Source of the DNA: Desulfolutivibrio sulfodismutans DSM 3696
Lineage (GTDB): Bacteria; Desulfobacterota; Desulfovibrionia; Desulfovibrionales; Desulfovibrionaceae
DNA: 64,000 nt
Direction of reading: 5' to 3'
Assembly: GCF_013376455.1 (NCBI RefSeq)
Contig: NZ_CP045504.1
Span: 1,219,501-1,283,500 of the forward strand
Positions 33,358 through 42,117 of this stretch are shown here, in pieces. Every line of letters begins with the position of its first letter. Positions within the stretch are counted from its first letter, which is position 1. A program made the position numbers and the translations under genes. Under the pieces are notes generated by a model. The model was not told where the DNA came from. It did not search any database and saw nothing but the letters and a program-made list of their open reading frames with translations.

Positions 33358-33735
33358 ATGAGCCCGAAAACGATAGTATTGACCAGCCTTCTCGTGCTCG
33401 GTCTGGTCGGATCGGTCCACACCGACGACCTCTCCGGGAATCTGCCCGGCAACGTTCCCGACAAAACAGCCATGACCGATCCCTTCGGGGACTGCTGCGT
33501 GGCCGACGTGGCCATGAAGACCTTCAACACCTGGACCGTCACCTGCGGCCCGTGCGCCAAAAATCCCGGAACCTACGTCATCAGCCAGCCCGACCCGGCC
33601 AAACCCGTCTTTCTGAGCGCCACGGGCGCACCCGCCGACAGCCGCTACGACGCGGCCGCAGCCAGTTGCCTCTGTCCCTCCCTGGACGCCAGACGGGCCT
33701 GGGAAAAATCCATGCGCACCTTCGGCGGCAAGTAA
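33358..33735 (+). CDS. Small exported Cys-rich protein
   Basis: 125 residues, family not recognised. Signal peptide about 1-22. The mature part has Cys in GDCCVAD, TCGPCAKNPG and SCLCPS, six in all, which suggests disulfides or metal binding in the periplasm. Start 33358 gives a clean signal peptide; the longer frame from 33268 adds a 30-residue basic region. It is divergent from the GAK operon with about 200 bases between the starts, so the two could share control. Confidence 0.6.
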   Translation: MSPKTIVLTSLLVLGLVGSVHTDDLSGNLPGNVPDKTAMTDPFGDCCVADVAMKTFNTWTVTCGPCAKNPGTYVISQPDPAKPVFLSATGAPADSRYDAAAASCLCPSLDARRAWEKSMRTFGGK

Positions 33736-34037
33736 CCGCCCCCCCCGCCACGCCGGAAACGTCTCCCAGGAATCCTGTCCGCCTCCGGCCCGCATCCTGT
33801 CCGCCTCCGGCCCGCATCCTGTTCGCCTCCGGCCCGCATCCTGTCCGTCTCCGGCCCGCATCCTGTCCGCCTCCGGCCCGCATCCTGTCCGCCTCCGGCC
33901 CGCATCTGGCCCGTATCGGGGCCACCTCTGGTCCGTCTCTGGGCCGTCCCCGAGGGGATGCCGCACAACCCGCCTCCCCCGTCCGCAGGCCCCCGCGACC
34001 CGCATTCTCCCGGCCCCGCACGCCCCAAGGGCCCGCC
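33736..34037. other. Intergenic region filled by a minisatellite
   Basis: About 300 bases between convergent genes. Most of it is the 22-bp tandem repeat at 33772-33903, followed by degenerate pyrimidine-rich copies to about 33960. No gene is supported. Confidence 0.6.
33772..33903. repeat. 22-bp tandem repeat (six full copies)
   Basis: Direct repeats with exact 22-base period starting at 33772, 33794, 33816, 33838, 33860 and 33882, and a degrading seventh at 33904. Copies 3 and 4 each carry one C-to-T change. The unit is ATCCTGTCCGCCTCC plus GGCCCGC. A period not divisible by three argues against coding. Confidence 0.9.
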
Positions 34038-34532
34038 CTATCCCGGATAGCCCTCGTCCGGCACAAGACCCGGCTTTCCGGCCGCCGCCTTGGCCAACAC
34101 GTCGCACCGTTCGTTCTCGGCAACGCCGGTATGGCCGCGCACCCAGTGGAACCGCACCTGGCAGGTGGCCAGAAGCGGGATCAGCCGCTCCCACAAATCC
34201 TTGTTTTTCACGGGCTTTTTGTCCGCCGTCTTCCAGCCGTTTTTGCGCCACCCCGCCAGCCAGCGCTTCTCGATGGCGTTTCGCACATACTGCGAATCGG
34301 TGAAAAGGTCCGCCCGGCAGGGCCGGGTCAGGCTGGCCAGGGCCTCAATGACCGCCAGAAGCTCCATGCGGTTGTTGGTGGTCAGGCGACGCCCCCCGGA
34401 CAGCTCCTTGCGGGCCTCGCCAAAAAGCAGCACCGCGCCGTAGCCGCCAGGGCCGGGATTGCCGAAGCAGCAGCCGTCCGTATAAATGCGTACGCCGGAG
34501 TCGTCTCCAGGCGTCTCGATTTCCGTCATCAT
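34038..34532 (-). CDS. rnhA: Ribonuclease HI
   Basis: 164 residues. Cuts RNA in RNA-DNA hybrids. Catalytic carboxylates visible: [14 protein letters not shown] (Asp), [13 protein letters not shown] (Glu), [11 protein letters not shown] (Asp) and the [14 protein letters not shown] end with His and final Asp; the basic handle [11 protein letters not shown] is present. ATG 34532 overlaps the upstream stop; ATG 34529 is equally possible. GGGAG lies four bases upstream. Confidence 0.95.
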   Translation of the reverse strand: MMTEIETPGDDSGVRIYTDGCCFGNPGPGGYGAVLLFGEARKELSGGRRLTTNNRMELLAVIEALASLTRPCRADLFTDSQYVRNAIEKRWLAGWRKNGWKTADKKPVKNKDLWERLIPLLATCQVRFHWVRGHTGVAENERCDVLAKAAAGKPGLVPDEGYPG

Positions 34533-35035
34533 TTTTCTCCCGTCCGGGGTTCGGACAGTTGCCGTTCCAAAAAAACCACCGCCGCGCACAGGCCCTTTGG
34601 CCACTGCCCGGCGGAAAGCGCCGCCGCCAACATGTCGTTTTCCACGATTTTCACGAAATCCGGCCCCAGGGCCCGGGCCGCCAGGGGCGGCAGGATCACC
34701 CGGGCCGCCTTGTCGGCCGGGGACAGGCCGAAAAATACGGTCTTTTCATCCAGTTCCGGAACCGTGAGCTCCCCCGCCGCCACCCGCACCCGCAATTCGA
34801 GCCCGAACCGCATCCGCAGATCCTCGGCGGCCTGGCGCAGAAAGCGGCGGTCCCCATCGGAGAGGCCGCCCGTCTCGTCGGATATGGCCTGCTGCGACTC
34901 AAGGCGCTCCGCGAGATGGGAGAACCGCGCCTCAAAAGCCCACAGCACCCCGGCGATGACCGCCAAAAGGGCCATGCCGCGCAGAAATCGTTCCAGGGGG
35001 GAACCGGCCCGGGACGACATCCGGAAAAAACTCAT
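34529..35035 (-). CDS. Membrane-anchored TPM-domain-like protein
   Basis: 168 residues. One hydrophobic helix at about 19-34 ([18 protein letters not shown]) and a soluble domain that follows. [26 protein letters not shown] is similar to the start of TPM (YgcG/Psb32) domains (split here as [15 protein letters not shown]). Function of the family is poorly known. ATGA overlaps on both sides tie it to the LolD-like ATPase upstream and rnhA downstream. Confidence 0.55.
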   Translation of the reverse strand: MSFFRMSSRAGSPLERFLRGMALLAVIAGVLWAFEARFSHLAERLESQQAISDETGGLSDGDRRFLRQAAEDLRMRFGLELRVRVAAGELTVPELDEKTVFFGLSPADKAARVILPPLAARALGPDFVKIVENDMLAAALSAGQWPKGLCAAVVFLERQLSEPRTGEK

Positions 35036-35730
35036 TGCAGGACGCGCCCCGCCGGGGGTTCTGATGCGCCGTCCGGAATCAGGCGTCCGTCGCGCACATG
35101 GGCCACGCGGCCGCAGCGCGCCGCCAGGGCGGCGTCGTGGGTGATGAGCACCAGGGTCACCCCATGGTCCCGGCCCAGGGAGAAAAGCAGATCCATGACC
35201 ATGGCCCCGGTCTCCTCGTCCAGGTTGCCCGTGGGCTCGTCGGCCAGGAGGATCTTGGGGCGCGGCGCAAAGGCCCGGGCCAGGGCCACCCGCTGCTGTT
35301 CGCCGCCGGAGAGCTGGGAGGGATAATGGGAGGCCCGGCCCGACAGCCCCACGGCCTCCAGGGCGGCCATGGCCCGGGGCCCGGCGTCATCCGCCCGGGC
35401 CAGCTCCAGGGGCAGGGCCACGTTTTCCAGGGCGGTCATGGTGGGCACGAGATGGAAGGCCTGGAACACGATGCCCGCGTTTTCCCGGCGAAACCGGGCC
35501 AGGGCGTCCTCGTCCATGTCCGTGAGGTCGCGCCCGGCAACAACCACCCGCCCCGAGGACGGCTTTTCCAGCCCGGCCATGAGCATCAAAAGCGTGGTCT
35601 TGCCCGCCCCGGACGGCCCCATGATGGCTACGGTCTCCCCGGCTGCGGCCGTAAAGGTGATCCCGCGCAGGATATTGACCGGCCCAGCCTGGCTCGGTAA
35701 CGTGAGCCGGACATCCACGAGGGCGATCAT
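35032..35730 (-). CDS. LolD/YbbA-type ABC transporter ATPase without adjacent permease
   Basis: 232 residues. ABC ATPase of the MacB/LolD group: Walker A GPSGAGKTT, Q-loop VFQAFHLVPTMT, signature LSGGEQQRVALARA, Walker B ILLADEPTGNLD and switch HDAAL are all intact. Start ATG 35730 is preferred because it gives the usual MIxLxxV opening; the frame is open to ATG 35790, which would overlap the divergent esterase. In many bacteria this ATPase gene lies divergent from tesA and is followed by a YbbP permease, but here the next gene is a small TPM-like protein instead. Role unknown; lipoprotein or lysophospholipid release is possible. Confidence 0.82.
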   Translation of the reverse strand: MIALVDVRLTLPSQAGPVNILRGITFTAAAGETVAIMGPSGAGKTTLLMLMAGLEKPSSGRVVVAGRDLTDMDEDALARFRRENAGIVFQAFHLVPTMTALENVALPLELARADDAGPRAMAALEAVGLSGRASHYPSQLSGGEQQRVALARAFAPRPKILLADEPTGNLDEETGAMVMDLLFSLGRDHGVTLVLITHDAALAARCGRVAHVRDGRLIPDGASEPPAGRVLQ

Positions 35731-35781
35731 ATCCCCGATGGCCGTCCCAGTTTTTTTCCCCGTAACGCCGGAAGACGCGAC

Positions 35782-36522
35782 ATGATCCATGCCCCAGCAT
35801 ACCAACTCCGCCGGAAAACTCAAACACGCCCCAGGTCGCGCCGCCCAACGGCCCTTGCCGTGAAAACGGCCCTTGTCCTGTGCATGATCCTGGCCTCAGG
35901 AGCCGCCATGTCCGCCCATACCGCACCGCAGATCCGTCTGGTGGCCCTCGGCGACAGCCTGACCGCCGGATTCGGCCTGGCCGCCCACGAGGCCTTTCCC
36001 GTGGTCCTGCAAGGGCTTTTGCAGGAAAAAGGCTATCCGGTGACCATCGTCAACGCCGGAATCTCGGGCGACACCACGGCCGGAGGCGTCTCCCGGGCGG
36101 CCCCGGCCCTGTCCGACGCCCCGGACGGCATGATCCTGGAGCTTGGGGCCAACGACGGCCTGCGCGGCTTCGAGCCCGCCTTCATCAAGGCCAATCTGGA
36201 GATCATCCTGGACGCGGCCGACGCCAAAAACGTGCCGGTGCTCCTGTGCGGCATGCGCGCGCTTCTGGGCATGGGACCGGACTACAGCGCGGAATTCGCG
36301 GCGGTCTACGCCGATCTGGCCCGGGACCGCAACCTGGCGTTTTATCCCTTTTTCCTGGAGGGCGTGGCCGCCGATCCGGCCAAGAACCTACCCGACGGCC
36401 TGCATCCCACGGCCGCCGGGGTCCGGGAGATCGCCCGGCGCATGCTGCCCGTGGCCGAGGCCTTCGTGCAGGGGATCATGACCCGCAAGGGCCTGCCCCT
36501 GCCCTCGCCGAAAACCCCGTAA
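35782..36522 (+). CDS. tesA: TesA-type periplasmic SGNH esterase/lysophospholipase
   Basis: 246 residues. SGNH hydrolase with block I GDSLTAGFG (Ser), block II-like NAGISGDTT (Gly), block III GANDG (Asn) and block V DGLHPTAAG (Asp, His), the same set as TesA/arylesterases. A long, Arg-rich n-region precedes a hydrophobic signal core (about 27-45), indicating export. ATG 35782 has GGAAG seven bases upstream; GTG 35860 is an alternative. Divergent pairing with the YbbA-like ATPase is the classic tesA arrangement. coaX follows after 13 nt. Confidence 0.88.
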   Translation: MIHAPAYQLRRKTQTRPRSRRPTALAVKTALVLCMILASGAAMSAHTAPQIRLVALGDSLTAGFGLAAHEAFPVVLQGLLQEKGYPVTIVNAGISGDTTAGGVSRAAPALSDAPDGMILELGANDGLRGFEPAFIKANLEIILDAADAKNVPVLLCGMRALLGMGPDYSAEFAAVYADLARDRNLAFYPFFLEGVAADPAKNLPDGLHPTAAGVREIARRMLPVAEAFVQGIMTRKGLPLPSPKTP

Positions 36523-36535
36523 CAAAGGTCGCAAC

Positions 36536-37339
36536 ATGCCAAACGGCCCTGTCTCCCTGCTTGTGGACGCGGGCAACACCAACCTCAAAATCGGCGTGGC
36601 CGACGCGGACGGGCTGTTTGCGTCCTATGTCCTGCCCACGGACAAGACCGCCACCCCGGACAGCCTGGGCCTGTCCCTGTCTTCATTGGCGACCCATGCC
36701 GGGATCGCGCCCACGGCCGTGGCCTCGGCGACGGTCTCAAGCGTGGTGCCGCCCGTGGACCCCATCCTGGCCCAGGCCTGCGAGCGCTATTTCAACGCCT
36801 CCCCCCGCTTCGTGCCCCGGGATGTGCCTGTGCCCCTGGAAAACCGCTACGCCCGGCCCCACGAGGTGGGCGCCGACCGGCTGGTCACGGCCTTCGCCGG
36901 GCGCATGGCCGCCGAGACCCCGGTGGTGATCGTCGTGGATTTCGGCACAGCCACCACCTTCGACTGTGTCAAGGGCAACGCCTTTCTGGGCGGGCTCATC
37001 TGCCCTGGGCTTTTTTCCAGCCTGCGGGCCCTGTCCCTGGACACGGCCAAGCTGCCGCACATCGCCCTGGACGCGGGCCATGGCGGCCTGTCCATCGGGC
37101 AAAGCACGGCGGAATGCCTAAGCCAGGGATTTTTGCACGGATTCGCAGCCATGGTCGAGGGCGTGGGGAGGCTTTTGATCAAACACCTGGGGGAACCGGC
37201 CACCATCCTGGCCACGGGGGGGTTCGCCGCCAAACTGGCCCCCCTATGCCCCTCATTCTCAAAGGTCCGCCCGGACCTGCTCCTGGAAGGCCTCTTCCTG
37301 CTCTCCCGCCACGGCAGCGTCCCGGCCGCCGACGGCTGA
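36536..37339 (+). CDS. coaX: Type III pantothenate kinase
   Basis: 267 residues. First step of CoA synthesis, ATP-dependent phosphorylation of pantothenate. ASKHA-fold motifs: DAGNTNLKIGV (residues 11-21), RPHEVGADRLVTAFA, and DFGTATTFD are characteristic of CoaX. The family needs a monovalent cation and is not inhibited by CoA. It probably forms a short transcript with tesA. Confidence 0.95.
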   Translation: MPNGPVSLLVDAGNTNLKIGVADADGLFASYVLPTDKTATPDSLGLSLSSLATHAGIAPTAVASATVSSVVPPVDPILAQACERYFNASPRFVPRDVPVPLENRYARPHEVGADRLVTAFAGRMAAETPVVIVVDFGTATTFDCVKGNAFLGGLICPGLFSSLRALSLDTAKLPHIALDAGHGGLSIGQSTAECLSQGFLHGFAAMVEGVGRLLIKHLGEPATILATGGFAAKLAPLCPSFSKVRPDLLLEGLFLLSRHGSVPAADG

Positions 37340-37384
37340 TCGCCCCCCTTGCGCCATTTTTCGCAGCGGCATGGCGTCCTGCCC

Positions 37385-37412
37385 TTGACTCATTCGTTCG
37401 AATGAATAAACT
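37385..37412 (+). promoter_or_regulatory. cecR-like promoter with embedded operator
   Basis: TTGACT (37385-37390), 16-base spacer and TAAACT (37407-37412) form a good sigma-70 promoter. The spacer and -10 edge hold a near-palindrome ATTCGTTC/GAATGAAT (37392-37407, 7 of 8 positions symmetric), where a TetR dimer would block RNA polymerase. This places the start codon at ATG 37444, since ATG 37402 falls inside the promoter. Confidence 0.6.
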
Positions 37413-37443
37413 TGACCTATCGAACAACAAGGACGGCATCCCC

Positions 37444-38133
37444 ATGACCAGATCCCCCCGCTGCAACGTCGAATCCGGCGCCAGGCCAAAACTCATCGAC
37501 GCCGGAGTACGGCTGTTCGGCCTGCACGGCTTCGAGGCCACCAGCACCCGGTCCCTGGCGGCGGAGGCCGGGGTGAACCTGGCGGCCATCCCCTACCACT
37601 TCGGCGGCAAGGAGGGGCTGTATCAGGCCGTGGTGCAGCATATCGTGGACGCCAAAAACGACGTGCTCGGGCCGTATTTCGAACGCATACGCGCCTTGTG
37701 CGCCGATCCCGCCGCCGACCGGGACACGCTTCTCTCCGCCCTGCGGGCCATGATCCGGGCCCTGGCCGCCGACACCCTGGGCGCCAGCGATGGCCGCGAC
37801 GCCAGCCAGATCATGATCCAGGAACAAATTTCGCCCACCCCGGCCTTCGACCTTCTCTACGAGGGCTTTTTCCGCCCGGCCCTGGACGCCTGGACCGGGC
37901 TTGTGGCCCGGTTGACCAGTCGGGACGCCGCACACCCGGACACCCGCCTGCGGGCCATGGCCCTTCTGGGGCAGATGGTGATCTTTCGCGTCGGGGCCTT
38001 CACCGCCCTGCGCCATCTGGATTTTTCACAGTTCACCCGGCAGGACGTGGAACGCATCGCCGAAATCTGCATCGAACAGATCGAGGCCTGCCTTGTGCCG
38101 CCCGCCGGAATCAGCCCCGAGGCGGCGTCATGA
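37444..38133 (+). CDS. TetR-family repressor of the exporter operon (CecR-like)
   Basis: 229 residues. N-terminal helix-turn-helix (about 10-60) with GFEATSTRSLAAEAGVNLAAIPYHFGGKE, the CecR-like variant ending in IPYHFGGKEGLY (split here as TSTRSLAAEAGVNLAAI and PYHFGGKEGLY). The C-terminal ligand-binding domain resembles DUF1956 of CecR/YbiH. It heads a five-gene operon and its stop overlaps the next start (ATGA). It is expected to repress its own operon via the palindrome at 37392-37407 until a toxic ligand is bound. Ligand unknown. Confidence 0.88.
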   Translation: MTRSPRCNVESGARPKLIDAGVRLFGLHGFEATSTRSLAAEAGVNLAAIPYHFGGKEGLYQAVVQHIVDAKNDVLGPYFERIRALCADPAADRDTLLSALRAMIRALAADTLGASDGRDASQIMIQEQISPTPAFDLLYEGFFRPALDAWTGLVARLTSRDAAHPDTRLRAMALLGQMVIFRVGAFTALRHLDFSQFTRQDVERIAEICIEQIEACLVPPAGISPEAAS

Positions 38134-39218
38134 CCATCAGGCGCATCCTGGCGCTCGTCCTTATCGCGGCGGCCACGGCCGGGGCATGGTGGTACTTCGA
38201 AAACAACGCCAGTCGCCATCAGCAGGAACTGAAACTCTTCGGCAACGTGGACATCCGGGAGGCGGAGCTGTCCTTCCGGGTGCCGGGAAAAATCGCCGAG
38301 GTGCGCGTGGACGAGGGCGACGCCGTGGCCGCCGGGGACATCGCCGCCGTGCTCGACGCGAGGCCCTACCGCGACGCCCTGGCCCAGGCCCGGGCCAAGC
38401 GCGACGCGGCGGCGGCGGACATGGCCAAGTACCATGCCGGATACCGTCGGGAGGACGTGGCCAAGGCCCGGGCCCAGGTGGCCCAGCTCGAGGCCCAGGT
38501 GGAAAACGCCGTGCGCGTGGCCCGCCGCCGCCAGACGCTCCTGCAAAGCGGGGCCATCGCCGCCCAGGACAACGACGACGCGGTCGCCAGCCGCGACGCG
38601 CTCACGGCCCAGTTGCAAAGCGCCCAGAAGGAACTGGAGCTGCAGACAACGGGCTTCCGCTCCGAGGACATCCTGGCCGCCGAGGCCCAGCTTCGGGCCG
38701 CCGAGGCCGCCGTGGACGCGGCCCTGACGGATCTGGCGGACACGGAGATCGTGGTTCCTGCCGACGGCACGGTGCTTTCCCGGGTGCGTGAGCCCGGGGC
38801 CGTGGCCGGGGCCGGAGCCACGGTCTTGACCATCGCCCTGAAAAAGCCGGTGTGGGTGCGGGCCTACATTCCGGAACCGCTCCTTGGGCGGGTCCACCCG
38901 GGCATGCCCATGCGCGTTTTCACCGACAGCCGCCCCGACGCGCCGTATGCCGCCCGGGTGGGCTACGTCTCGCCCGTGGCCGAATTCACACCCAAAAATG
39001 TGGAGACCCAGACCCTGCGCACGGATCTGGTCTACCGGGTGCGCATCCTCGTGGACGCCCCCGACGAAGGCCTGCGCCAGGGCATGCCGGTCACGGCGAC
39101 AGCCGCCCCCGAGTCCGCCGCCCGCGACTCGAAAACCCCGGAAACCGCGCCCAATACCGCAAACCGGCAGGTCGACCCCGATCCGGCGTCCGCGCCAGGC
39201 GCAAAGAGCGCCCCATGA
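38130..39218 (+). CDS. HlyD-family membrane fusion protein (YbhG-like)
   Basis: 362 residues. Periplasmic adaptor joining the ABC-2 exporter to an outer-membrane channel. N-terminal signal-anchor (about 5-22), biotinyl-lipoyl half FRVPGKIAEVRVDEGDAVAAGD (split: FRVPGKIAEVRV, DEGDAVAAGD), a long alpha-helical hairpin (about 75-205) rich in Ala/Glu/Arg, then the second lipoyl half and beta-barrel (VVPADGTVLSRVREPG). A disordered Pro/Ala tail closes it. ATGA overlaps at both ends. Confidence 0.88.
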   Translation: MTIRRILALVLIAAATAGAWWYFENNASRHQQELKLFGNVDIREAELSFRVPGKIAEVRVDEGDAVAAGDIAAVLDARPYRDALAQARAKRDAAAADMAKYHAGYRREDVAKARAQVAQLEAQVENAVRVARRRQTLLQSGAIAAQDNDDAVASRDALTAQLQSAQKELELQTTGFRSEDILAAEAQLRAAEAAVDAALTDLADTEIVVPADGTVLSRVREPGAVAGAGATVLTIALKKPVWVRAYIPEPLLGRVHPGMPMRVFTDSRPDAPYAARVGYVSPVAEFTPKNVETQTLRTDLVYRVRILVDAPDEGLRQGMPVTATAAPESAARDSKTPETAPNTANRQVDPDPASAPGAKSAP

Positions 39219-40975
39219 AAGCCCTGGCCCTGGCCGAAAACCTGGGCATGGACTTCGGCCAGTCCGAACGTCCGGCCCTGGCGATGGTAAGCTGCGCCAT
39301 CCTGCCCGGCCGGATCACCGGGATCGTGGGCCCCGACGGCGCGGGCAAGACCACCTTGTTGCGCCTTTTGGCCGGGCTTTTGGCCCCCACGGGCGGCACG
39401 GTCACGGTCTTTGGCCGCGACCCAGTTCAGGAGCCGGGCTCCGTGCATGCCCGCCTGGGCTACATGCCCCAGAAGTTCGGGCTCTACGAAGACTTAAGCG
39501 TGGCCGAGAACATGCGGCTTTTCGCCGAGGTGCGCGGGCTGCCGGACGCCGAACGGCAGGAGGCCTTTGCGCGGCTTTTGCGCTTCACGGGCCTGGCCCC
39601 GTTCACCACGCGCCTGGCCGGACGCCTGTCCGGGGGCATGAAGCAGAAGCTGGGCCTGGCCTGCGCTATGATCCGCCGTCCGGAGCTTCTGCTTTTGGAC
39701 GAGCCCAGCGTGGGGGTGGACCCCATCTCCCGCCGGGAGCTGTGGCGCATGGTTCGGGAGCTGGCCGATACGGGCATCGGCGTGGTGTGGAGCACGTCGT
39801 ACCTGGATGAGGCGGAGGCCTGCGACACGGTGCTGCTTTTGTCCCAGGGGCGGGAGCTTTTCTCCGGCCCCCCGGGGGAGCTGACGCGCCGGGTGGCCGA
39901 CCGGGTGTTCCAACTGCGGGACATCGCAGGCAACCGCCGCTCGGTGCTGCGCCGGGCGCTTTCCTGTCCGGGGATCATGGACGGGGTGATCCAGGGGCGC
40001 TTCGTGCGGCTGCTTGCGGCCGAAAAAGCGGCCCTGCCCGACCCGGCCACGCTCAAGGCCGGTCCCCTGGCCCATTTTGCGCCCACGGCCCCGCGCTTCG
40101 AAGACGCCTTCATGGACATCTTGGGCGGCGGCCCCGGCGGCGACTCGGCCCTGTCCCGGGGCATGGCGCGCACGGCAACCAGCGCAGCAAACGCGGTGGA
40201 GGCCAAAAACCTGACCAGGATCTTCGGGGCCTTCACCGCCGCCACGAACATCACCTTCGCCATCCGGCCCGGGGAGATCTTCGGCCTTTTGGGCCCAAAC
40301 GGCGCGGGCAAATCCACCACCTTCAAGATGATGTGCGGCCTTCTGGCCCCCACCTCTGGCCAGGCCCTGGTGGAGGGCCTAAGCTTCGCCCGGGCGCGCG
40401 GCCAGGCCCGGGCCCGCATCGGCTACATGGCCCAGAAGTTCTCCCTGTACGGAACCTTGAGCGTACGCCAGAACCTGGACTTTTTCTCCGGGGCCTACGG
40501 GCTGGCCGGGGAGCGCCGCAGCCGGGCCATCCAGGGCATGATCGACACCTTCGACCTGGCGCCCTACCTGGCCGCCTCGGCCGGGGATCTGCCGCTGGGG
40601 TTCAAGCAACGCCTGGCCCTGGCCTGCGCCGTGATGCACGAACCGGCCGTGCTGTTCCTGGACGAGCCCACCTCGGGAGTTGACCCGGTCACCCGGCGGG
40701 AATTCTGGACCCACATCAACGGCATGGTGGAAAAAGGCGTCACGGTCATGGTCACCACCCATTTCCTGGACGAGGCCGAATACTGCGACCGCATCGCCCT
40801 GGTCTTCCGGGGCCGGATCATCGCCATGGGCTCCCCCGACGACCTGAAAGACGGCGTGCGCAGTCCCGCCCTGCCCGATCCGGGCCTGGAGGACGCCTTC
40901 GTGACCCTGGTGGAAAACGACGAGCGGTCAAGCGCCGCCACGTCCGCCCCGGACGCCGGAGGCAAGGCGGCATGA
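39215..40975 (+). CDS. Double ABC ATPase of the exporter (YbhF-like)
   Basis: 586 residues with two complete ABC domains in one chain, like E. coli YbhF. Domain 1 (about 5-225): Walker A GPDGAGKTT, signature LSGGMKQK, Walker B LLLLDEPSVGVDP. Domain 2 (about 325-550): GPNGAGKST, LPLGFKQR (a divergent signature in place of LSGG), LFLDEPTSGVDP. In domain 1 the switch His is replaced (VWSTSYLDEAE), while domain 2 retains TTHFLDEAE, so the two sites are unlikely to be equal. ATGA overlap with both neighbours. Confidence 0.92.
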   Translation: MKALALAENLGMDFGQSERPALAMVSCAILPGRITGIVGPDGAGKTTLLRLLAGLLAPTGGTVTVFGRDPVQEPGSVHARLGYMPQKFGLYEDLSVAENMRLFAEVRGLPDAERQEAFARLLRFTGLAPFTTRLAGRLSGGMKQKLGLACAMIRRPELLLLDEPSVGVDPISRRELWRMVRELADTGIGVVWSTSYLDEAEACDTVLLLSQGRELFSGPPGELTRRVADRVFQLRDIAGNRRSVLRRALSCPGIMDGVIQGRFVRLLAAEKAALPDPATLKAGPLAHFAPTAPRFEDAFMDILGGGPGGDSALSRGMARTATSAANAVEAKNLTRIFGAFTAATNITFAIRPGEIFGLLGPNGAGKSTTFKMMCGLLAPTSGQALVEGLSFARARGQARARIGYMAQKFSLYGTLSVRQNLDFFSGAYGLAGERRSRAIQGMIDTFDLAPYLAASAGDLPLGFKQRLALACAVMHEPAVLFLDEPTSGVDPVTRREFWTHINGMVEKGVTVMVTTHFLDEAEYCDRIALVFRGRIIAMGSPDDLKDGVRSPALPDPGLEDAFVTLVENDERSSAATSAPDAGGKAA

Positions 40976-42117
40976 CGGCCCTGGCAGTGCGCCGGATGGC
41001 GGCGATCACCATCAAGGAGTCGCTGCAGATCCTGCGCGATCCCTCCTCCATCCTCATCGGCTTCATCCTGCCCGTCTTTTTGACCCTGCTGTCGGGCTAC
41101 TCCACCAACCTGGACATCACCGACCTGTCCATCGGCCTGGTCCTGGAGGACGGCTCCCCCGAGGCCCGGTCCCTGGCCGCCGCGTTCACGGCCACGACCT
41201 CCTTTTCCGTCCATGCCGGGCGGGACCGCCGGGAATTCCTGGACGACATGGCCATGGGCCGCATCCGGGGGCTGGTGGTCATCCCCCAGACCTTCGGCCG
41301 GGATCTGTCCCGGATGGGCGCGGCGGACGCCAAAAGCGCCGACGTGCCCTTCCAGGTCATCGCCGACGGCAGCGAACCCAACACGGCCACCTTCCTGCAA
41401 AACTACGCCCAGGGCGTCTGGCTGTCCTGGATGGAGATTCGGGCACAACAAAACGGTGAGGCGTTCACCCAGTTGGTGGAGGTCGCGCCGCGTACCTGGT
41501 TCAACCAGGAGCTCTTGAGCCTAAACAGCCTGCTGCCAGGCGGCATGGCCATCAACCTGACGCTCATCGGGGCGCTTTTGACCGCCCTGGTGGTGGCCCG
41601 GGAATGGGAGCGGGGCACCATGGAGGCCCTTCTGGCCACCCCCATCGGCCCCCTGGAGCTTTTGGTCGGCAAGCTCCTCCCCTATTTCGTCCTGGGGCTT
41701 GCGGCGCTTGGCATCTGCCTGCTTCTGACCCTGGCGGTCTTTCATGTGCCCTATCGGGGATCGGCCTTGGCCCTGGTGGCCGTGTCCTCGGTGTTTCTGA
41801 TCTCGGCCCTGGCCCTTGGGCTTTTCATCTCCACGGCGGCCAAAAACCAGTTCGTGGCCTCCCAGATCGCCATTTTGTCCGCGTTTCTACCCGCCTATTT
41901 CCTGTCGGGCTACGTGTTCGAACCCTCGGGCATGCCGCTTCCGGTCCGCCTCCTGACCCACGTCATCGCGGCCAAGTACTACGTCTCGTGCCTGAAGACC
42001 CTTTTTCTGGCGGGCGACGCCTGGCCGCTTCTGTGGCCCAACATCGGCGGCATGGCGGCCATCGCCGCAGTGCTTCTGGCCCTGACCCTGACCAAGACCA
42101 GACGGAGGATCGCCTGA
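40972..42117 (+). CDS. ABC-2 type permease (YbhS-like)
   Basis: 381 residues. ABC-2 exporter topology: one N-terminal helix (about 24-42), a large extracytoplasmic domain (about 45-185), then five helices with the REWERGTMEALLATPI motif typical of the family. It forms a heterodimer with the next gene product. The TGATG junction (1-base overlap) with the next gene indicates coupling. Confidence 0.9.
   Translation: MTALAVRRMAAITIKESLQILRDPSSILIGFILPVFLTLLSGYSTNLDITDLSIGLVLEDGSPEARSLAAAFTATTSFSVHAGRDRREFLDDMAMGRIRGLVVIPQTFGRDLSRMGAADAKSADVPFQVIADGSEPNTATFLQNYAQGVWLSWMEIRAQQNGEAFTQLVEVAPRTWFNQELLSLNSLLPGGMAINLTLIGALLTALVVAREWERGTMEALLATPIGPLELLVGKLLPYFVLGLAALGICLLLTLAVFHVPYRGSALALVAVSSVFLISALALGLFISTAAKNQFVASQIAILSAFLPAYFLSGYVFEPSGMPLPVRLLTHVIAAKYYVSCLKTLFLAGDAWPLLWPNIGGMAAIAAVLLALTLTKTRRRIA

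Noticed and set aside
33772-33903. Possible CRISPR array
   Set aside because: Repeats are directly adjacent with a constant 22-base period and no unique spacers; no cas genes are present. It is a minisatellite.
35731-35790. Longer N-terminus for the LolD-like ATPase
   Set aside because: It would overlap the divergent esterase start by nine bases and adds residues not typical for the family; not excluded completely.
37402-37443. Earlier start for the CecR-like repressor (ATG 37402)
   Set aside because: It lies within the predicted -10/operator region, so it would not be in the transcript.
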